Below, one piece after another: positions 14,600 through 27,700 of a DNA stretch of 64,000 nucleotides (its first letter is position 1; every line of letters begins with the position of its first letter). A program made the translations under genes and the position numbers. The stretch spans positions 29,596,523 through 29,660,522 of the forward strand of contig CM043797.1 in NCBI GenBank assembly GCA_023974075.1, read 5' to 3'. The notes below the pieces were generated by a model. It was not told the DNA's origin and searched no databases. It saw nothing but the letters and a program-made list of their open reading frames with translations. This stretch comes from Chaenocephalus aceratus (lineage: Eukaryota > Chordata > Actinopteri > Perciformes > Channichthyidae).

Positions 14600-15689
14600 A
14601 ATCAGAAACAAAGCAAGGTAGTAAACAGGTGTGCATATAAAGGAAACAGAGAATGAGTGCACATGGGAGATATTATTGTACAGCAGAATGTAAGAGTTTT
14701 TCTTAGACGGGGAGTCAGATGGGCAGACAGAAGGGGGGAGTCGGCTAGAGATGACAAAGGGTCTGAAAGGAGGAGAAGAAAGATGGAGGGATAATGGATG
14801 ATAATGTGAGAAACAGGAGAGGAGCCAGTGAAAGAGATTATCTGATCTGACTGCTCTCCATAAAGCAGAGACACGGTGGACTGGACACACACAGAAACAC
14901 ACACAGGCCAAACAGGAGAAGAGAGAGAAAACACTCAAAGCCCCTCTGGACTTTTTTCCCCCTTTGTTCAACAACACTTTGCCTTACTTAACTTTGTTTC
15001 TGAATTACAGCTCAGAACAGGTCAGCCAATTCCTTGTCAGCAAGTTGTCAAAGACACCAGTACATATACATTATCCTAATTTCCATGGAATGAGCTACAT
15101 TCCTCAAAATTGGGAATGACTATGATTTGGAGCCTGTCTTGGAATATAACGTCTGTCCACAACACAATATATCCGAGATTATGAAACCAAATATGTCGAA
15201 CCACAGCCATCCCAACATAGACACCAACACAATATGATAATAGGTCACAAAGCAAAAGGCCACCAATCTAGATAGCTAATGAATGATAGCCTAAAATGTA
15301 ACTCCAACATTACCTTATTTGACTGAGCACTGCACCATGCTAACTCAGCAAGGAAACATACTACTTGGTCTGTAGAACAGGATAAAGTTCCACAAAGTCT
15401 TTTGTGTACAAATGTTGACTCCAGAATACTTTAAAGCCCCAAATAATTTGAAGAATCAATCTTTAAATGGTCAAAAGTGCCACACAACAATCCACTGTTT
15501 GGCAGGCTACTCTGCTGATCCCAATTCACAGTGACTACATATCCTTGAGGGTATAGTTTAAAATCTTACAAAAAATAGTGTTATTTATTTTCTTGTCGAT
15601 AGTAGGATGAGAAATTGATTCCACTCTCATATCTGGACACAGTAATGATTTATTAGCTAATCGGAGGCAATTTGGAGTTTTAGTGTGAT

Positions 15690-15748
15690 ATGTAGGTAGA
15701 GCGACCAACCATTTGATCAGTTGTTGCTCTACCTCCTGAACTACTTGA
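15690..15748 (-). mobile_element. degenerate tRNA-like SINE head
   Basis: On the minus strand the sequence AGTTCAGGAGGTAGAGC resembles an A box of tRNA-derived fish SINEs, followed by CTGATCAAATGGTTGGT. The expected B box (GGTTCGATCC) is not intact, so this is a SINE fragment rather than a working tRNA gene. Identification is by recalled pattern. Confidence 0.4.
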
Positions 15749-15956
15749 CTCCCAACAACCAGTCTTGCTCTGTCTAAATGTCCTGTCTCTTAACCTTTTG
15801 ATTCAATGTTATATATGTAAAAATGACATGGCGTGCCAGCGAGGCTACCAGTAGAGTCGTGGTAATCTAGTTTCAGCATGAAAGAGACAAAGACAAATAC
15901 TCCTTTTCTCATCTTGGAAAGAAAACAAATATCAAACTATTCCTTTAAAGCACATG

Positions 15957-16190
15957 TGTCAAACTCAAGGCCCGGGGGCCAAATCAGGCCCTTGGTGGAT
16001 TTAATTTCGGCCCGCAGGATAATTTATAATTACTATTAGATCTGGCCCGCCGGTATATTGCACGCACCTTCACTCAATCCTGAGGGTTTCCTCAGCTCAG
16101 AGCCTGACCCCAAACATTGATGAACTTGCACCCAAGATGAGATGCCAAGTCTGGCTTGAACTAGCATCACAGAGCAGCACACTGAGTTTA
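15957..16190 (+). pseudogene. hAT transposon fossil with transposase C-terminus
   Basis: GTGTCAAACTCAAGGCCCGG and repeated GGCCCGC motifs (15957-16052) match a very common vertebrate hAT-type repeat. Next to them, from 16068, the + strand reads LHSILRVSSAQSLTPNIDEL and then APKMRCQVW. This resembles the C-terminal end of hAT transposases of the ZBED/GTF2IRD2-like group (DEHL...LRI...LTP.I..LV..KRCQ). The upstream part of the transposase is missing, so the element is dead. That the GGCCCGC part belongs to the same element is inferred from adjacency. Confidence 0.6.
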
Positions 16191-16249
16191 ATGGATGTTT
16201 CCTTCTACACTTTTTTTCTCACGACAACAGGGCATGTTTGTTTTTTTCT

Positions 16250-16305
16250 TAGAGGGAAATTAGCGGATACAACTGATATCGTCTCCGTGTGGACGGGGCC
16301 TTAGT
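16250..16305. mobile_element. DNA-transposon end fragment (GTGTGGACGGGGCC motif)
   Basis: The run TCGTCTCCGTGTGGACGGGG is typical of the ends of some fish TIR elements that carry the phrase gtgtggacggggcc. No partner end was found nearby. Confidence 0.35.
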
Positions 16306-17714
16306 CTGTATAGAGAAAATACAAACTAACTAACTATTTAAGGTCCATGTCCATATGAAGAATCACACAGATTAACCACCAGACAACCTTTAAAATGTAG
16401 CTGATGTCTGCCTGCTGCTGTCTGGTACTGTGTATTCTGGGTGCCTGCCCAAATATTTGTCTGCCTGACTTTTTAATGACTGCATAATATGCATACTGCT
16501 GTTTACTGTATTGGGTTACAAATCAATTATGGCTTTGAATTTCTATATGATTTAACTGCAGTAACATCTCACACATAGCACTAACGGACCAATTATAGAC
16601 TTGTGAGTCACTTATAATGAGTTTGAGATTTGAAGGAGTAATAACATTCTGTTGGCTGAGTTGACCCGGGAACTTTTTGGGAAACATGCCCTGGGACGCA
16701 GAGGGGGCAGAGGTTGGCTAAAATAGGGACATACCATCGTAAGTTGACCATGATAAATTCTCCATGTGTGCTACAGTATGCACTTCACTGTTTGGGTTTC
16801 TGAACAAAGTTTTCGTGTGTGAATATGAGTGTAGACACATGTGTGCATCTGTGCATGTGTGTGGGCTGTGTGTGTGTCTTTTTGTATGCCTAATCCATAT
16901 ACAATGAGGGATCTGTATAATATTTCTTGAGCTTCAGCCTTGATGACAGAAGTGCTTTTCCATTAAAGTACCCTGCCTCTTTGTCTCTCTTCTTTCTTTA
17001 GTTTTTTCTCTTTCCTAAACCACCTGTCTTTTCCTCTTCCATCTTCTCCAATCTTTCCCCTGATGTCTCTAAATCCTTAATCTCACATCTTTATCTTTTA
17101 TGAACTTGGTCCTTTCATACTACCTCACCTCACACTGTATCTATCTGTACCTCTCCTCCTGCTTCTCCCCCCCCCCCTGTCGCTGCCGCTGTACGTTTTC
17201 AGGCCTTGTATGTGCTGACAGCCCCAATGAGGTGGTCCACTGGCAGACATCTGAAAAATGTACCTGTGCAATTACTACCACTCATGTGTAGACACAGACA
17301 CACAGAGCAATGGAGAAAATCAAATTCCACCACGGTGAAACATGTATTTAGAATGTCAACACTTGACACTTAACAGAACCACACCGACAGTATGACATGC
17401 TTAACTTATCAAAACAAAACACGCACATTTCGACAACTAAGACTTACACAGGTGGAGTAAGATCATGACTGTTTTGCTGTATTTTATTGTGATGCAAGAC
17501 AGAAAAACTAATCTGGTCTAATATGATTTGCATTGTTAGTGTTTTATGTACCCATTTAAAAAGATAAATGTTATTATATTATCTGCTTATGCGTGCAACT
17601 GTGTGTTTTTGTGAGCCATGATGTCATGTCCAGCCTTTAACCAATTGTTTTTTTGAAGGGTTTGTCGTATCAATTGTCACAAAACAAGGGAAAGATGGCA
17701 TTCCAGCGGAAATG

Positions 17715-17874
<160 letters not shown>

Positions 17875-18031
17875 TTTCAGTGTGTGAGAGTATATGGGAG
17901 TGAAACAGAGACAGAGGCTATCATATACAGCCTTTCAGGAAGAGCCATTGTCTGTCAGGAAGCTTTATATTATCAACCGTGCCGAAATAACAGAAAAGGG
18001 GACATCCCAACGGAAGTGTGTGGGTGTACGT

Positions 18032-18173
<142 letters not shown>

Positions 18174-19432
18174 GAAGCTTATTGTGACAGTAAACTCACA
18201 TGCTCGGATAGCTGCCTGACCTCGAAAAGATTGAATGTGAATATGAAAGAAAAAATCTACAACAAATCAAGTCTGTGCAAATGCAGCACATCATTATAGA
18301 CCTATATGTTAGGGTAGATATTGTATGTGCAGGCATTATGGAAATGGAATGAGTGCAATTTGTTTACGTCTGTAAAACAGCATAAAGACACACCAGGTCA
18401 CACTGACATTTGAAATGGTCAAATTGTGTAACAAAATAATCTAATTAAAATGGAAATGCTGCAATCCGTGGGATCACTACAGAGTTTGAAGACGTGCATA
18501 TTTTTTTGAGAATGAGTTTGACTTTGAGATTACTCAAATTTGCGCTGTTCACTCAGAAAGCCATCCTGAAAGTGCTAACTTTAAGGGGAACAGAATGTCA
18601 AATGGAGTAAGCTATCTTTAACAACTGTCTTTCTTTTGTTTTTAATGTCCGATCAGCTTTGCAACCTAGCTAAAAGCCTTGCTATTGATTAGTTCAAACT
18701 ATCCTGTCCTATCCTATTCTGAATTTGTACCAAAGTTGATGCTTAACAAGAGCTTCACCAAGACATACATTATAAAGTTGCCAGCCTGTACTTTTTATTT
18801 GTATTTTCATTTTAAACCCATTATATGATTAATGATCTCACATGTTACAACTTCAAGAGGTCTTCAAATAATTAGCTGTAAAGCTTTTAAACACTTGCTC
18901 TCAGCCACAGTGAAAGTGAGACCTATGGAGCCACAGAAAACATTGTTAGAGCTTTGAGGTATGCACAAACCCTCCAACCATAACAATAGGACCAGAGGGG
19001 CAGCGAGCCGTTTTAATTGCCTGAAGCAGTCCGTACATGCTCTGAACCTTTAGACGGCCATATCCACCATTTCAATCTGCACTCTCATTCACTCTGTGCC
19101 TCTCCCTTTCTTTAACTCCCCCTCTTCTTTCCGTCCTTCTCCCTCTCTCTTAACTAGCTCTCCATTTCTTTGGCTTTTAGGTCTTTATTCCATTCAACCT
19201 CTCCTGTGAAACCAGCTAACTAATTCATCTCCAGACAAATTGCCAATCAGCTGCGAACAAAGAGAAGAGGAGAAAAGAAACTGGTCCTCAATAGAGCTGA
19301 TCGCTGTTTTACTAAACGTTCCTTCAGGATAAGGGGAGGGGGATAGTGCCTTTAAATGTGTGTTTGTCTGTGTGTCCGTGGGGTGTGTATAATTTTAGTT
19401 TGTAGGGGTATTTGTAAGTGTCAGTGGGGGTG

Positions 19433-19434
<2 letters not shown>

Positions 19435-19476
<42 letters not shown>
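19435..19476 (+). repeat. (TG)n microsatellite, about 21 units
   Basis: Pure TG tract within a wider GT-rich patch that begins near 19357. Confidence 0.97.
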
Positions 19477-19477
<1 letters not shown>

Positions 19478-21892
19478 CATTAAGGCGGTGTGTGTCCTCA
19501 TCACCCCTCCTGCCAGGGTTCAGCACGTTCTGTATGCAGAGGTTAACGACCTTGCCGTCCAATCACATTCTCCTGTCAGGGCCCCGTCGCCAACAGCAAC
19601 AGGTGGTCTGGCCAATTGGTATCCTGCAGAGCGGAAAAGTAGGGGGAGAAAGAGATGAGAGGATGAAGGATGGAGAAAGAGTGAATGGAAGGATCATGAG
19701 AGCGTCGTTTCCACGTAGTTTTACTCCTAAATTACTTTTGCGTGCCGTCTTGTCGTCCAGGGTTCTTAAACTCTGACCACAGATCCAGATGATGTTATTT
19801 GTTAGGTTCATTAAGCAAATCCAGTGCTCAACACTGATGTGGACCCACCTGCAGTCCATCTTGTGCCCCTACAAACCGACCTTTCTTTCATTGCTGCAGC
19901 TATTTATTCACATGTTTGCTTGAAATGAATGACACACCAACAGTGATATAAAGTCTCACTGTGTGCACTGATCAATGTAAAGCCACCTGAAGCAAAATAA
20001 GTGCTGCTAACCTGATACTTGTCAAACATAATGTATCCTATTCTACATCCCCAAATCTCATCCCGATTTGCAGGCATTTAGAAGCCAAAGCTGGCCCACA
20101 TTTTATCTTCCGGTGCCAGAATACAGTCAAGTGCCCCAACGCTCCCCAGCCTTAATCAGCATGACTCAGATGGCAACCTGTGGAGCAACTTTGGACCAAT
20201 TATAATCATGTTGAGCTGTCATATGACTCAGTGACTCCAATAACAAAAGGACAAATTAACTGCAAACTTTAAGTGGGCATTTGGTCTATTAATGTTTCAA
20301 TTCAATTTTATATGGCTTGAGTTTAAGTGTTTACGTTATGCAGTTATCTCATTTATGTGATTAAGAGCAGGCTGTTGTTGTAATTTAAAATGTTATGAAT
20401 CTGCATTTCTTTGTGACGTAAGATGTGTTTTTGCATGTTGAATGAATAAAAGTCTCTAAGAATAAATAAGTACATACAACAGTGCATGATGACGTTTTAT
20501 GTCGAAGAAATATTTTAAACAGCAATTTGTCAGGGTAAAAAATATGATCATTACTTATAGCTGCACTACTGTAATGAAAACATGTCTAACCGAAACGGGG
20601 CGAAAACCACAGCTGAAAAAAACTCTTGCAGTGTCCTGTTTCACTTTATATACATGTCAGTTATCTTTTAAACATATATAATAGTCAAGGTCAAATAGCC
20701 GAGCAGCTGCATTTTAAAGTGGGTTTTAAAAGAAACCAGGTTGTTGCAAAGCAAATTATTTCCTGCCTTAACTTAAAGTTCCCAAATTCCCAGTTCCTTG
20801 TTTGTACACAGCAAATGTCACAGGAAGAACATGTGAGAAAGGATGGCTATAAGGAGGGGTACAGGAAAGGAAAGGGTGGAGCAGCTACAAGTTTAATAGC
20901 TCAAGTCTTTCAGTTTATAATCACAGTGATGTCTCTCTCTGTCTTGCACCTTCTTGTCCTCCATTCCTCAAACTCTCTTTCTCTTTAGCCACTAATTAAG
21001 CTGCTAACAGTCATAAAAAGAAGAGGGGAAGACAAAAGGGCGAGGAGAAAGGCGGCATTAGTCTAGGCTGAGTGCCCCTGCCTCGTTAGATAGAGAGCGG
21101 GACTGAGTGAGACTCCAGCATCTGTTTGATCATTAACTCAGTTAGCCAGACGCGCCTATAAAACCTGTCACCCCTCCTGCCTTTTCTGTGTACTGATTCA
21201 CAATCATCGAGCGCTGTCATATCTACAAGTACTAGCCTTCTATTTGTTTTTCCTGTAAACCCTTCTATCTTGTCTGTCTATTTAAACACTGTCCATAAGG
21301 TTTACAATTCATATCAGCTCCTGGTTTCTGTTCACACACATAAAAACACAAAGACACCACCGTAGCCCCTCCCTCTATACAGACTCTATAGGAGAACGCA
21401 GGGTAAGGTATCACTGCTATGAGTTCAGCATTGTATTAAATACAACAGATTGTCCGAAGGGGAGGAGAGGTGGTCCTTTACATGGTTGTCCACTATACAC
21501 AAACTCACACACTTGTTTTCTCACAAACCAGATAACTGAAACCAGATTGTAGAAAGAAAAGGCAGATGTGGCAGAAAAGTATACGAAAGGAAAGAAAAAA
21601 GCAACAATAGCTAGTGGTAAGGTGAGATGAGGAAAGACAGTGTTGGAAAGTGTATAAGAGCAGAGAAAGAGAGAATGTTAATGGACACAAATTCAAATTT
21701 TACCCAGCTTTTCCCAGATATTGAATGCAGTATAACATCCAAAACAGAAGGAAGTGAGGGCAGAAAGGTGGAAGAACATCAAAAGAGATACACAGAGAAT
21801 GAGAGAGACTGAGATAAAGAGGAAGGAAATAGGGATTTGGGCCTGTTTCCCGAATGTGATAAAATGTAGGAATCAGGAAATGATCGTATAGG

Positions 21893-22070
21893 GCGTACAC
21901 ACAGAGCCGTTTGCCCCCCCAGAGCGTTCCGTTTGCAGATCTATCCACCTTAGGACCCGTTATCGTTTGCGGGGTCCGTTTCCGCGTTTCCGTTACGGCC
22001 TCGTGTGAACGAACGGGCTATACGAAAGAGAAAAGTAGCAGATTCAACCGTTTGCGTTCTCGTGTAAACA
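21893..22070. mobile_element. degenerate TIR DNA element, CpG-containing
   Basis: GTTTGC, CGTTTCCGTTACGGCCTCGT, GTGAACGAACGGGC and CGTTCTCGTGTAAAC form a CpG-rich island in AT-rich DNA. The theme (cgtttccg...gtgtgaacg) is seen in degraded fish DNA transposons. No clean inverted termini can be drawn. Confidence 0.35.
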
Positions 22071-22257
22071 GCACATCAGAGGAGACATAGTGCTCTCTTT
22101 CCCAAACCCATTCACTTTGTCTGCAAAACATATCCCATTGTTACAACCCAATCCAAATTAGATCAGTACCCCCATATGCTTTTTCTATCGTCTTCAAATC
22201 ATTTGCAAACTTAAGTTAACTCGGTGGAAATGAGTAAGGAGTTATTTTAACGGTTAA

Positions 22258-22568
22258 AGGTGGGGTAGGTAAATTTGAGAAACCGGCTCGAGATCGCTAG
22301 AATTTGAAAATACACAACCGGAGAAAATCTGCCACTTCCTTATAGAGCCCCTCCTCCAACACACACGAACGCGCACATGACCAATGAGGGCACGAGATCA
22401 GTTTGTTGTACTTTTTACAGTACTACGGCTTCTACAGATGAAATTTTGTTATGGATTTGTTGTCAAAGCACTTAAGATATTCATTGCTATCGGGATGTTA
22501 AGAGCATTCCATGGAATATAACAAAAAGTGTATCTCGAGCCGGTTTCTGAAACTTACCTACCCCACCT
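22258..22568. mobile_element. MITE copy 1, TTAA target duplication, about 40-bp TIRs
   Basis: The ends are inverted: AGGTGGGGTAGGTAAATTTG then AGAAACCGGCTCGAGAT at the left, and ATCTCGAGCCGGTTTCT then TTACCTACCCCACCT at the right. TTAA flanks both sides (22254-22257 and 22569-22572). Length is 311 bp with no coding capacity. TTAA targets are known for the piggyBac and Kolobok superfamilies; which one supplied the transposase is undecided. A second copy lies at 55097-55428. Confidence 0.88.
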
Positions 22569-22737
22569 TTAAGTAACGGTTAATTTTGTAAACGTTTTAA
22601 GTCTGTGGAAGACTTTATTTCAGGGGAAAAAGAAACATTCAGGACTTATATCTTGACTGCAACTATTTTCACAGGCTGAATATCCTAACCATGACAGGTT
22701 AACTGGCCTTTACGTTTATTGCCTCCGTGGAATAAAA

Positions 22738-23358
22738 CAACAGTCTCACGGCATTTCGTGTTATAGTCACGAAATGAATCTATTGATTCGTGTTCACCAA
22801 CACGATTTCGCCATTTTTTTCGTGTCACACAGAACGATTTTAAAAGCAATGTAAATAATAACAAATTAGAAGGAAAAACAGATACAAAAAAATACAGATT
22901 TCAGTATTCTGACACAGAATGATTTAGAAGCAATGTATTTCTATTGGTAGTATGTTTCGTGCCTGCACCAAATAATAACAAATTAGAAGGAAAAAAAGAT
23001 GACAATAAATACATATTTCAGTATTCTGAGGCTCTGAGCCCCATTTCTTTTCCTCGCGGATAGCAAAAAAACTCCGACATTATACAATTTAAAATAAAAG
23101 GGATAGGGTTAGGCTTAGGGTAAGATATTGAGTAAGAAAATGTTTTTATGAACCACACAAACACAGCTTCTGGTATTCCAAGACCCGACCGGACAAAAAG
23201 ACGTGGTGCAGGCATGAAACATACTACCAATAGAAATACATTGCTTTTAAAATCGTTCTGTGTGACACGAAAAAACTCGGATATCGTGTTGGTGAACACG
23301 AATCAAATAGATTCAATTAATTTTGCGACTATTACACGAAATGCCATGAGACTGGGTT
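22738..23358. mobile_element. non-autonomous TIR transposon, about 621 bp, probable 8-bp TSD
   Basis: The left end (CAGTCTCACGGCATTTCGTG, then ATAGTCACGAAAT and ACACGATTTCG) and the right end (ATTACACGAAATGCCATGAG then ACTG, with ATCGTGTTGGTGAACACGAA inside) are inverted copies over roughly 110-120 bp, with indels. GAATAAAA at 22730-22737 and at 23359-23366 is a possible 8-bp target duplication, which would fit a hAT (or P) element. No transposase is encoded. A repeated internal block (ATAATAACAAATTAGAAGGA at about 22856 and 22974) shows internal duplication. Confidence 0.75.
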
Positions 23359-23976
23359 GAATAAAAGGTTGGTGTTAAAGTAAGTCAAGGTTCAAGGTTA
23401 ATTTATTTTCATTTTACAACATAGGATTGCGCACAGAAATGCAGTTGTAGTCCCTTAATGCTAGTAAACGTCTGTATACTTCGTTAGAACTTCTTGTCGG
23501 ATGGACATTTATCTTTGAAAACCCCCTCCCCTCACACCCTGATAAGATTGCATTTGGAGGCTCAGTGTCCGACCATTTACGCAACCAAAACCAAAGATCA
23601 CACTGTAATTGGCAAGGTGTGTGGAAATAGGAAGAGAGCGAGGGTTTGAACTTCTTTCTATAGGTCTCTCTGAAGTGTTTCTGTCATTTGTCATGTAAAC
23701 AGGTGAGTGCAACTCTTTGGATGATTTCCCAGGAGAGACTGTATGAAAATGCTGTTATTTCTATATTCAAGTAGAAAGTTAGTGAGCACTTTTCACGTTT
23801 CCCTCTTCCTAGTACTGCTTTAATTTGGGAAGACACAAGACCTTAAATGGACATCTAGTGATTTTATTTGTTGTCTTTGTGTTCTAATAGCCCTGGCCAA
23901 GATTACATCTCACCCCAATCACAAATGGACTCACGAAACACTGTGAAACACACAGATACACACATACACAGACACA

Positions 23977-24042
<66 letters not shown>
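23977..24042 (+). repeat. (CA)n microsatellite
   Basis: Pure CA tract after an imperfect ACACAGACACAG lead-in. Confidence 0.97.
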
Positions 24043-24049
<7 letters not shown>

Positions 24050-24223
24050 ATCTATAATTATTATTCACAAGATGTCCAAACAAACATTCCTCACACCAAG
24101 TAGGGTAGAACCAGGATCAAAAGTGAGTCAGTGAGTGTATGTGTGTTTGAGCCTGTTCCTGGTTTAATGCTATAAAAGCACATATATGGTATGTACACTA
24201 CTGCCTTGAAAAATCTCCCTAAA

Positions 24224-24260
24224 TGTCTACATTTTATGGGAAAACCATAAAATGTTGACA
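24224..24260. repeat. hairpin, 16-bp arms, 5-nt loop
   Basis: TGTCTACATTTTATGG and CCATAAAATGTTGACA pair at 15 of 16 positions around a GAAAA loop. Confidence 0.8.
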
Positions 24261-24380
24261 TACCGCCAATGTTTAACAAGTGTCAATAAGATTGAACCCT
24301 TTATAAACAGTTAATAAAAGTTAAAGTATAAATCTGACATCTCTCCTTTATCTTTCTTACACACAGACTCACAAACGCAG

Positions 24381-24498
<118 letters not shown>

Positions 24499-24693
24499 TA
24501 TACAAATAAACTTGAATACAGAAATTCATGGACTATTCTTTTTGTCCACAAAAGTACAAATCATGTGATGTTTATAAGCAGGTTTATGAAGACATGTGAG
24601 TGACAACAGTGAATGAGACTAGGGGGGTTTTCCTAAGACTTTGTCCAATCAGGACGCCGGAAGCCAAACCCTTCCGTTTAAATACACACACAT

Positions 24694-24694
<1 letters not shown>

Positions 24695-24726
<32 letters not shown>
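24695..24726 (+). repeat. (CA)n microsatellite, 16 units
   Basis: Pure CA tract. Confidence 0.95.
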
Positions 24727-24730
<4 letters not shown>

Positions 24731-27700
24731 CTAGATAAATAAGCAGAGCTAAAGCAGTATGATTCTCCTAATCTTTCTTACATCAAGGTCGGTGCCTGGC
24801 TCTGCATCACCCCCTGCTCATACACACGTACTCAACTACACCCACTCACCTCCATACACAAACATCAACATAATATGCATTCCTACACATTCAGTCACAC
24901 ATTTCTGTAGCTCGCTTCATTCATTTGTCCTCTATAAGGAAACACATAGCACGATGTAACACACACTGTTAAAATGGTGATTATTTCGCTTTTCTGCATC
25001 ATGTGTATTAGGCAGGCACATGCCCATAAAAGCATAAAAACGCAGACATGTGTTTTGGTGTCCACATATAAATGTGTGCACATGAAAGTGTATGCGTTTT
25101 TTGTGTGCACGTGTGTTGGGGGAAATGGGCTAATTTGTCTGTGTATCCTGACCATGTTCATACGCGCTGCTGCCGCTGCTTTAATGAGGAACACATTTGG
25201 GCTGATATTGCTTCCACATGTTGTGGAGACGGGAGGGGGGCTTTTAGAATACAAACAGTGCTTATTCAGCATACTCATGGATACACACTAACACTGGTCT
25301 TTTTATTGTACTCCATCTTTATAATTGTTAAGGATATAATGGGGTTAATTGGAGGGCTGCAGCAGTAGTACAACACAAAGAAAACATTAATATAATCCAG
25401 CCTGTACAGTCCCCATTGCACACTGATTTATAACATAAAAAAGGTTTAATCAATGTTAACACAGTAGGTTACTGTAACTGTGTAATTGAGAATTACATAT
25501 TTTATTCAGCAACTATAAAGCGTGTGCACTGCAATGTTTAACCAGCATGCGTGCCATATCACACGAGAAAACTTAGAGCTAAACTGCTGAAACTACTGCT
25601 GTTTACTGAGGTCCATAATGTGCTAAATGTGCCCTGAAATGCGATTCCCAGGCAGTTTCTTTTTGGCTTCCATGTAGATGGATCCTGCCTTCTTCAGCTA
25701 TGGCTCTAATCCTAATAGTGCTGCCTGGGAGGAACTTACCAGAGGAAAAAACATGCACATCAGGTAGAAGATCATTTTTATACCTTACCAGCCAACCCTA
25801 TCGCCTGATAGGAATGTTGATATTGGGCGATTCTGCAAAACCCCAGATTATATGTATCTAGGAACTGCAACCTCAGTATAGTTAAGGATATGGGAAGATT
25901 GTGGTTATGGAAAAAAAGGTCAAGATTGATGTTTCTCGTCATAAAAGTTGGAGGTACTACATTTCAATGCACCACCCTGACCTCCAAACCTTTACACTCT
26001 CACTACATTAAGGGAACAGAGCTCTTGGACCTTATTTGTGTTATGCAAACTTGTTCAATATAAACTTAATTCCTCGGGACACACTAAAGAGTACTATTGA
26101 AATATTATATTATATATACAACAGCAGCAGCATATAAAGCTTGACAAAAAACAAAAGGACATAAGAAACCAGGTAATTTTGAGAAAACAAGTTAAAAAAC
26201 ATGTCTTATAGGCAAGAAAAACATGTCAAGCTTGCGTCAAATAAGTTTGTCTATTATAGATCAGCCAACTTTTGACATCCATTTATTTATAATAAAGGAC
26301 AGAAAGTACATACAAGGCCAAAATCAGATTACAAATTGGATCTAAATGTAACCTTTTGGGTGACAAGGTTTCAGAGGTCACTTGGTGTGTGATGTCATTT
26401 GAGAGATGATAAAGACCTCTCAGTTTGACACACACATAAAGGATGGATCTGATCTGCTGACAAATCATTCATTGTCAAAGAGGAATGACAGAGGGAGGCA
26501 TGGCGGAAGAGAAAGAGGGAGAGGTTGTGAGGGAAAGAGAGGAGAACGGTTTTGAATAAGGATTAGGGGAAGGGAGAGATGAAGTCAAAGGACGAAAGAA
26601 AAACAGAGAAGCTAACATGGATAAAAAGACTCTAGGGTTTTTTGTTATCTGAGGGAATGCAGAGAATTGAACGTCTGGACATGTGAAACAGTGCAGACCT
26701 ACACCCCGAGCCAGTTCACTTCCCCAGGAGAAGATATGGAAACAGGGGTTGGAAAAAACAAGTATGGTGGAAAGGAGAGCCAAGGGTAATGTTGGATAAA
26801 AGATATGTCCATTAACTCTTAAGGGGAAGACGGAAAATAAAAAAGGACATCAATAAAATGGGAGACATTAGAGTGGGGTTGAAACCAAGGTAGTTTGAAG
26901 GATATCGAGCAGCAAAGGGGACAAGATGGAGGGGGGAGGTGGAGGAAAGGAGAGGAGAAAATGAAGGAGAAGAGGAGGAGGGGGTCATTAAAGAACTCTA
27001 ATGACCTGCTGATTGACGAGGGGCCCAAACTCTGACCCCAAATTACTGCAGAGCCTGAGAACTAGTCCTCTGTTCTGCTAGTGTGTGTATATAGGTGGGC
27101 ATCAGAGGCGAAATAGAAATTAGCAATTCTAAGCCACACTCAAAGTTCTGACACACCCCATAACATATGCAAGGACACACACACATTTGAAATACATTAC
27201 ACTGTTTAAATCCACCGATTGCAATCATGCAAACATGATTAAATGATGCATTCTTCAACGCTTACGGGTAGAGTAAGGTCAATGTCGAAGAGAAAGGAAA
27301 CCTGTTGCACCTAAGGTGAATCTAAAGTTTGCCAGCTGTCTAGAGATGTTTTTGGTTAGCCTGTAAATCATAACTGTCAGTGTGTGAGCGTACCGGCTCC
27401 AAATCACTCATCTACATTTTTTTCAAGCTCATAGAGATTTGAAACCAGGTTACTTTGGGTTATTAGAAGAAGTTTCATCCATGAATAGGTATACTATTTT
27501 CTAGGATTAAACCATTGCCATAACATCATGTGTTTTTTCTACACGTATCTACTAATTGAAGCCGCTGAACTAACACATTGTTGTATAAGCAATGGATCAT
27601 ATGACAACTTGAATGTTAAACAGGCCAGTCAGGACACCACAGATCAATAGTACTTCTTCCCCCGGGTTAAAAAAAACTGTTAAGGCGAATATACTTTAGT

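Noticed and set aside
23095..23125. Interstitial telomere repeat (GGGATAGGGTTAGG region)
   Set aside because: Only about three imperfect units, lying inside a DNA transposon.
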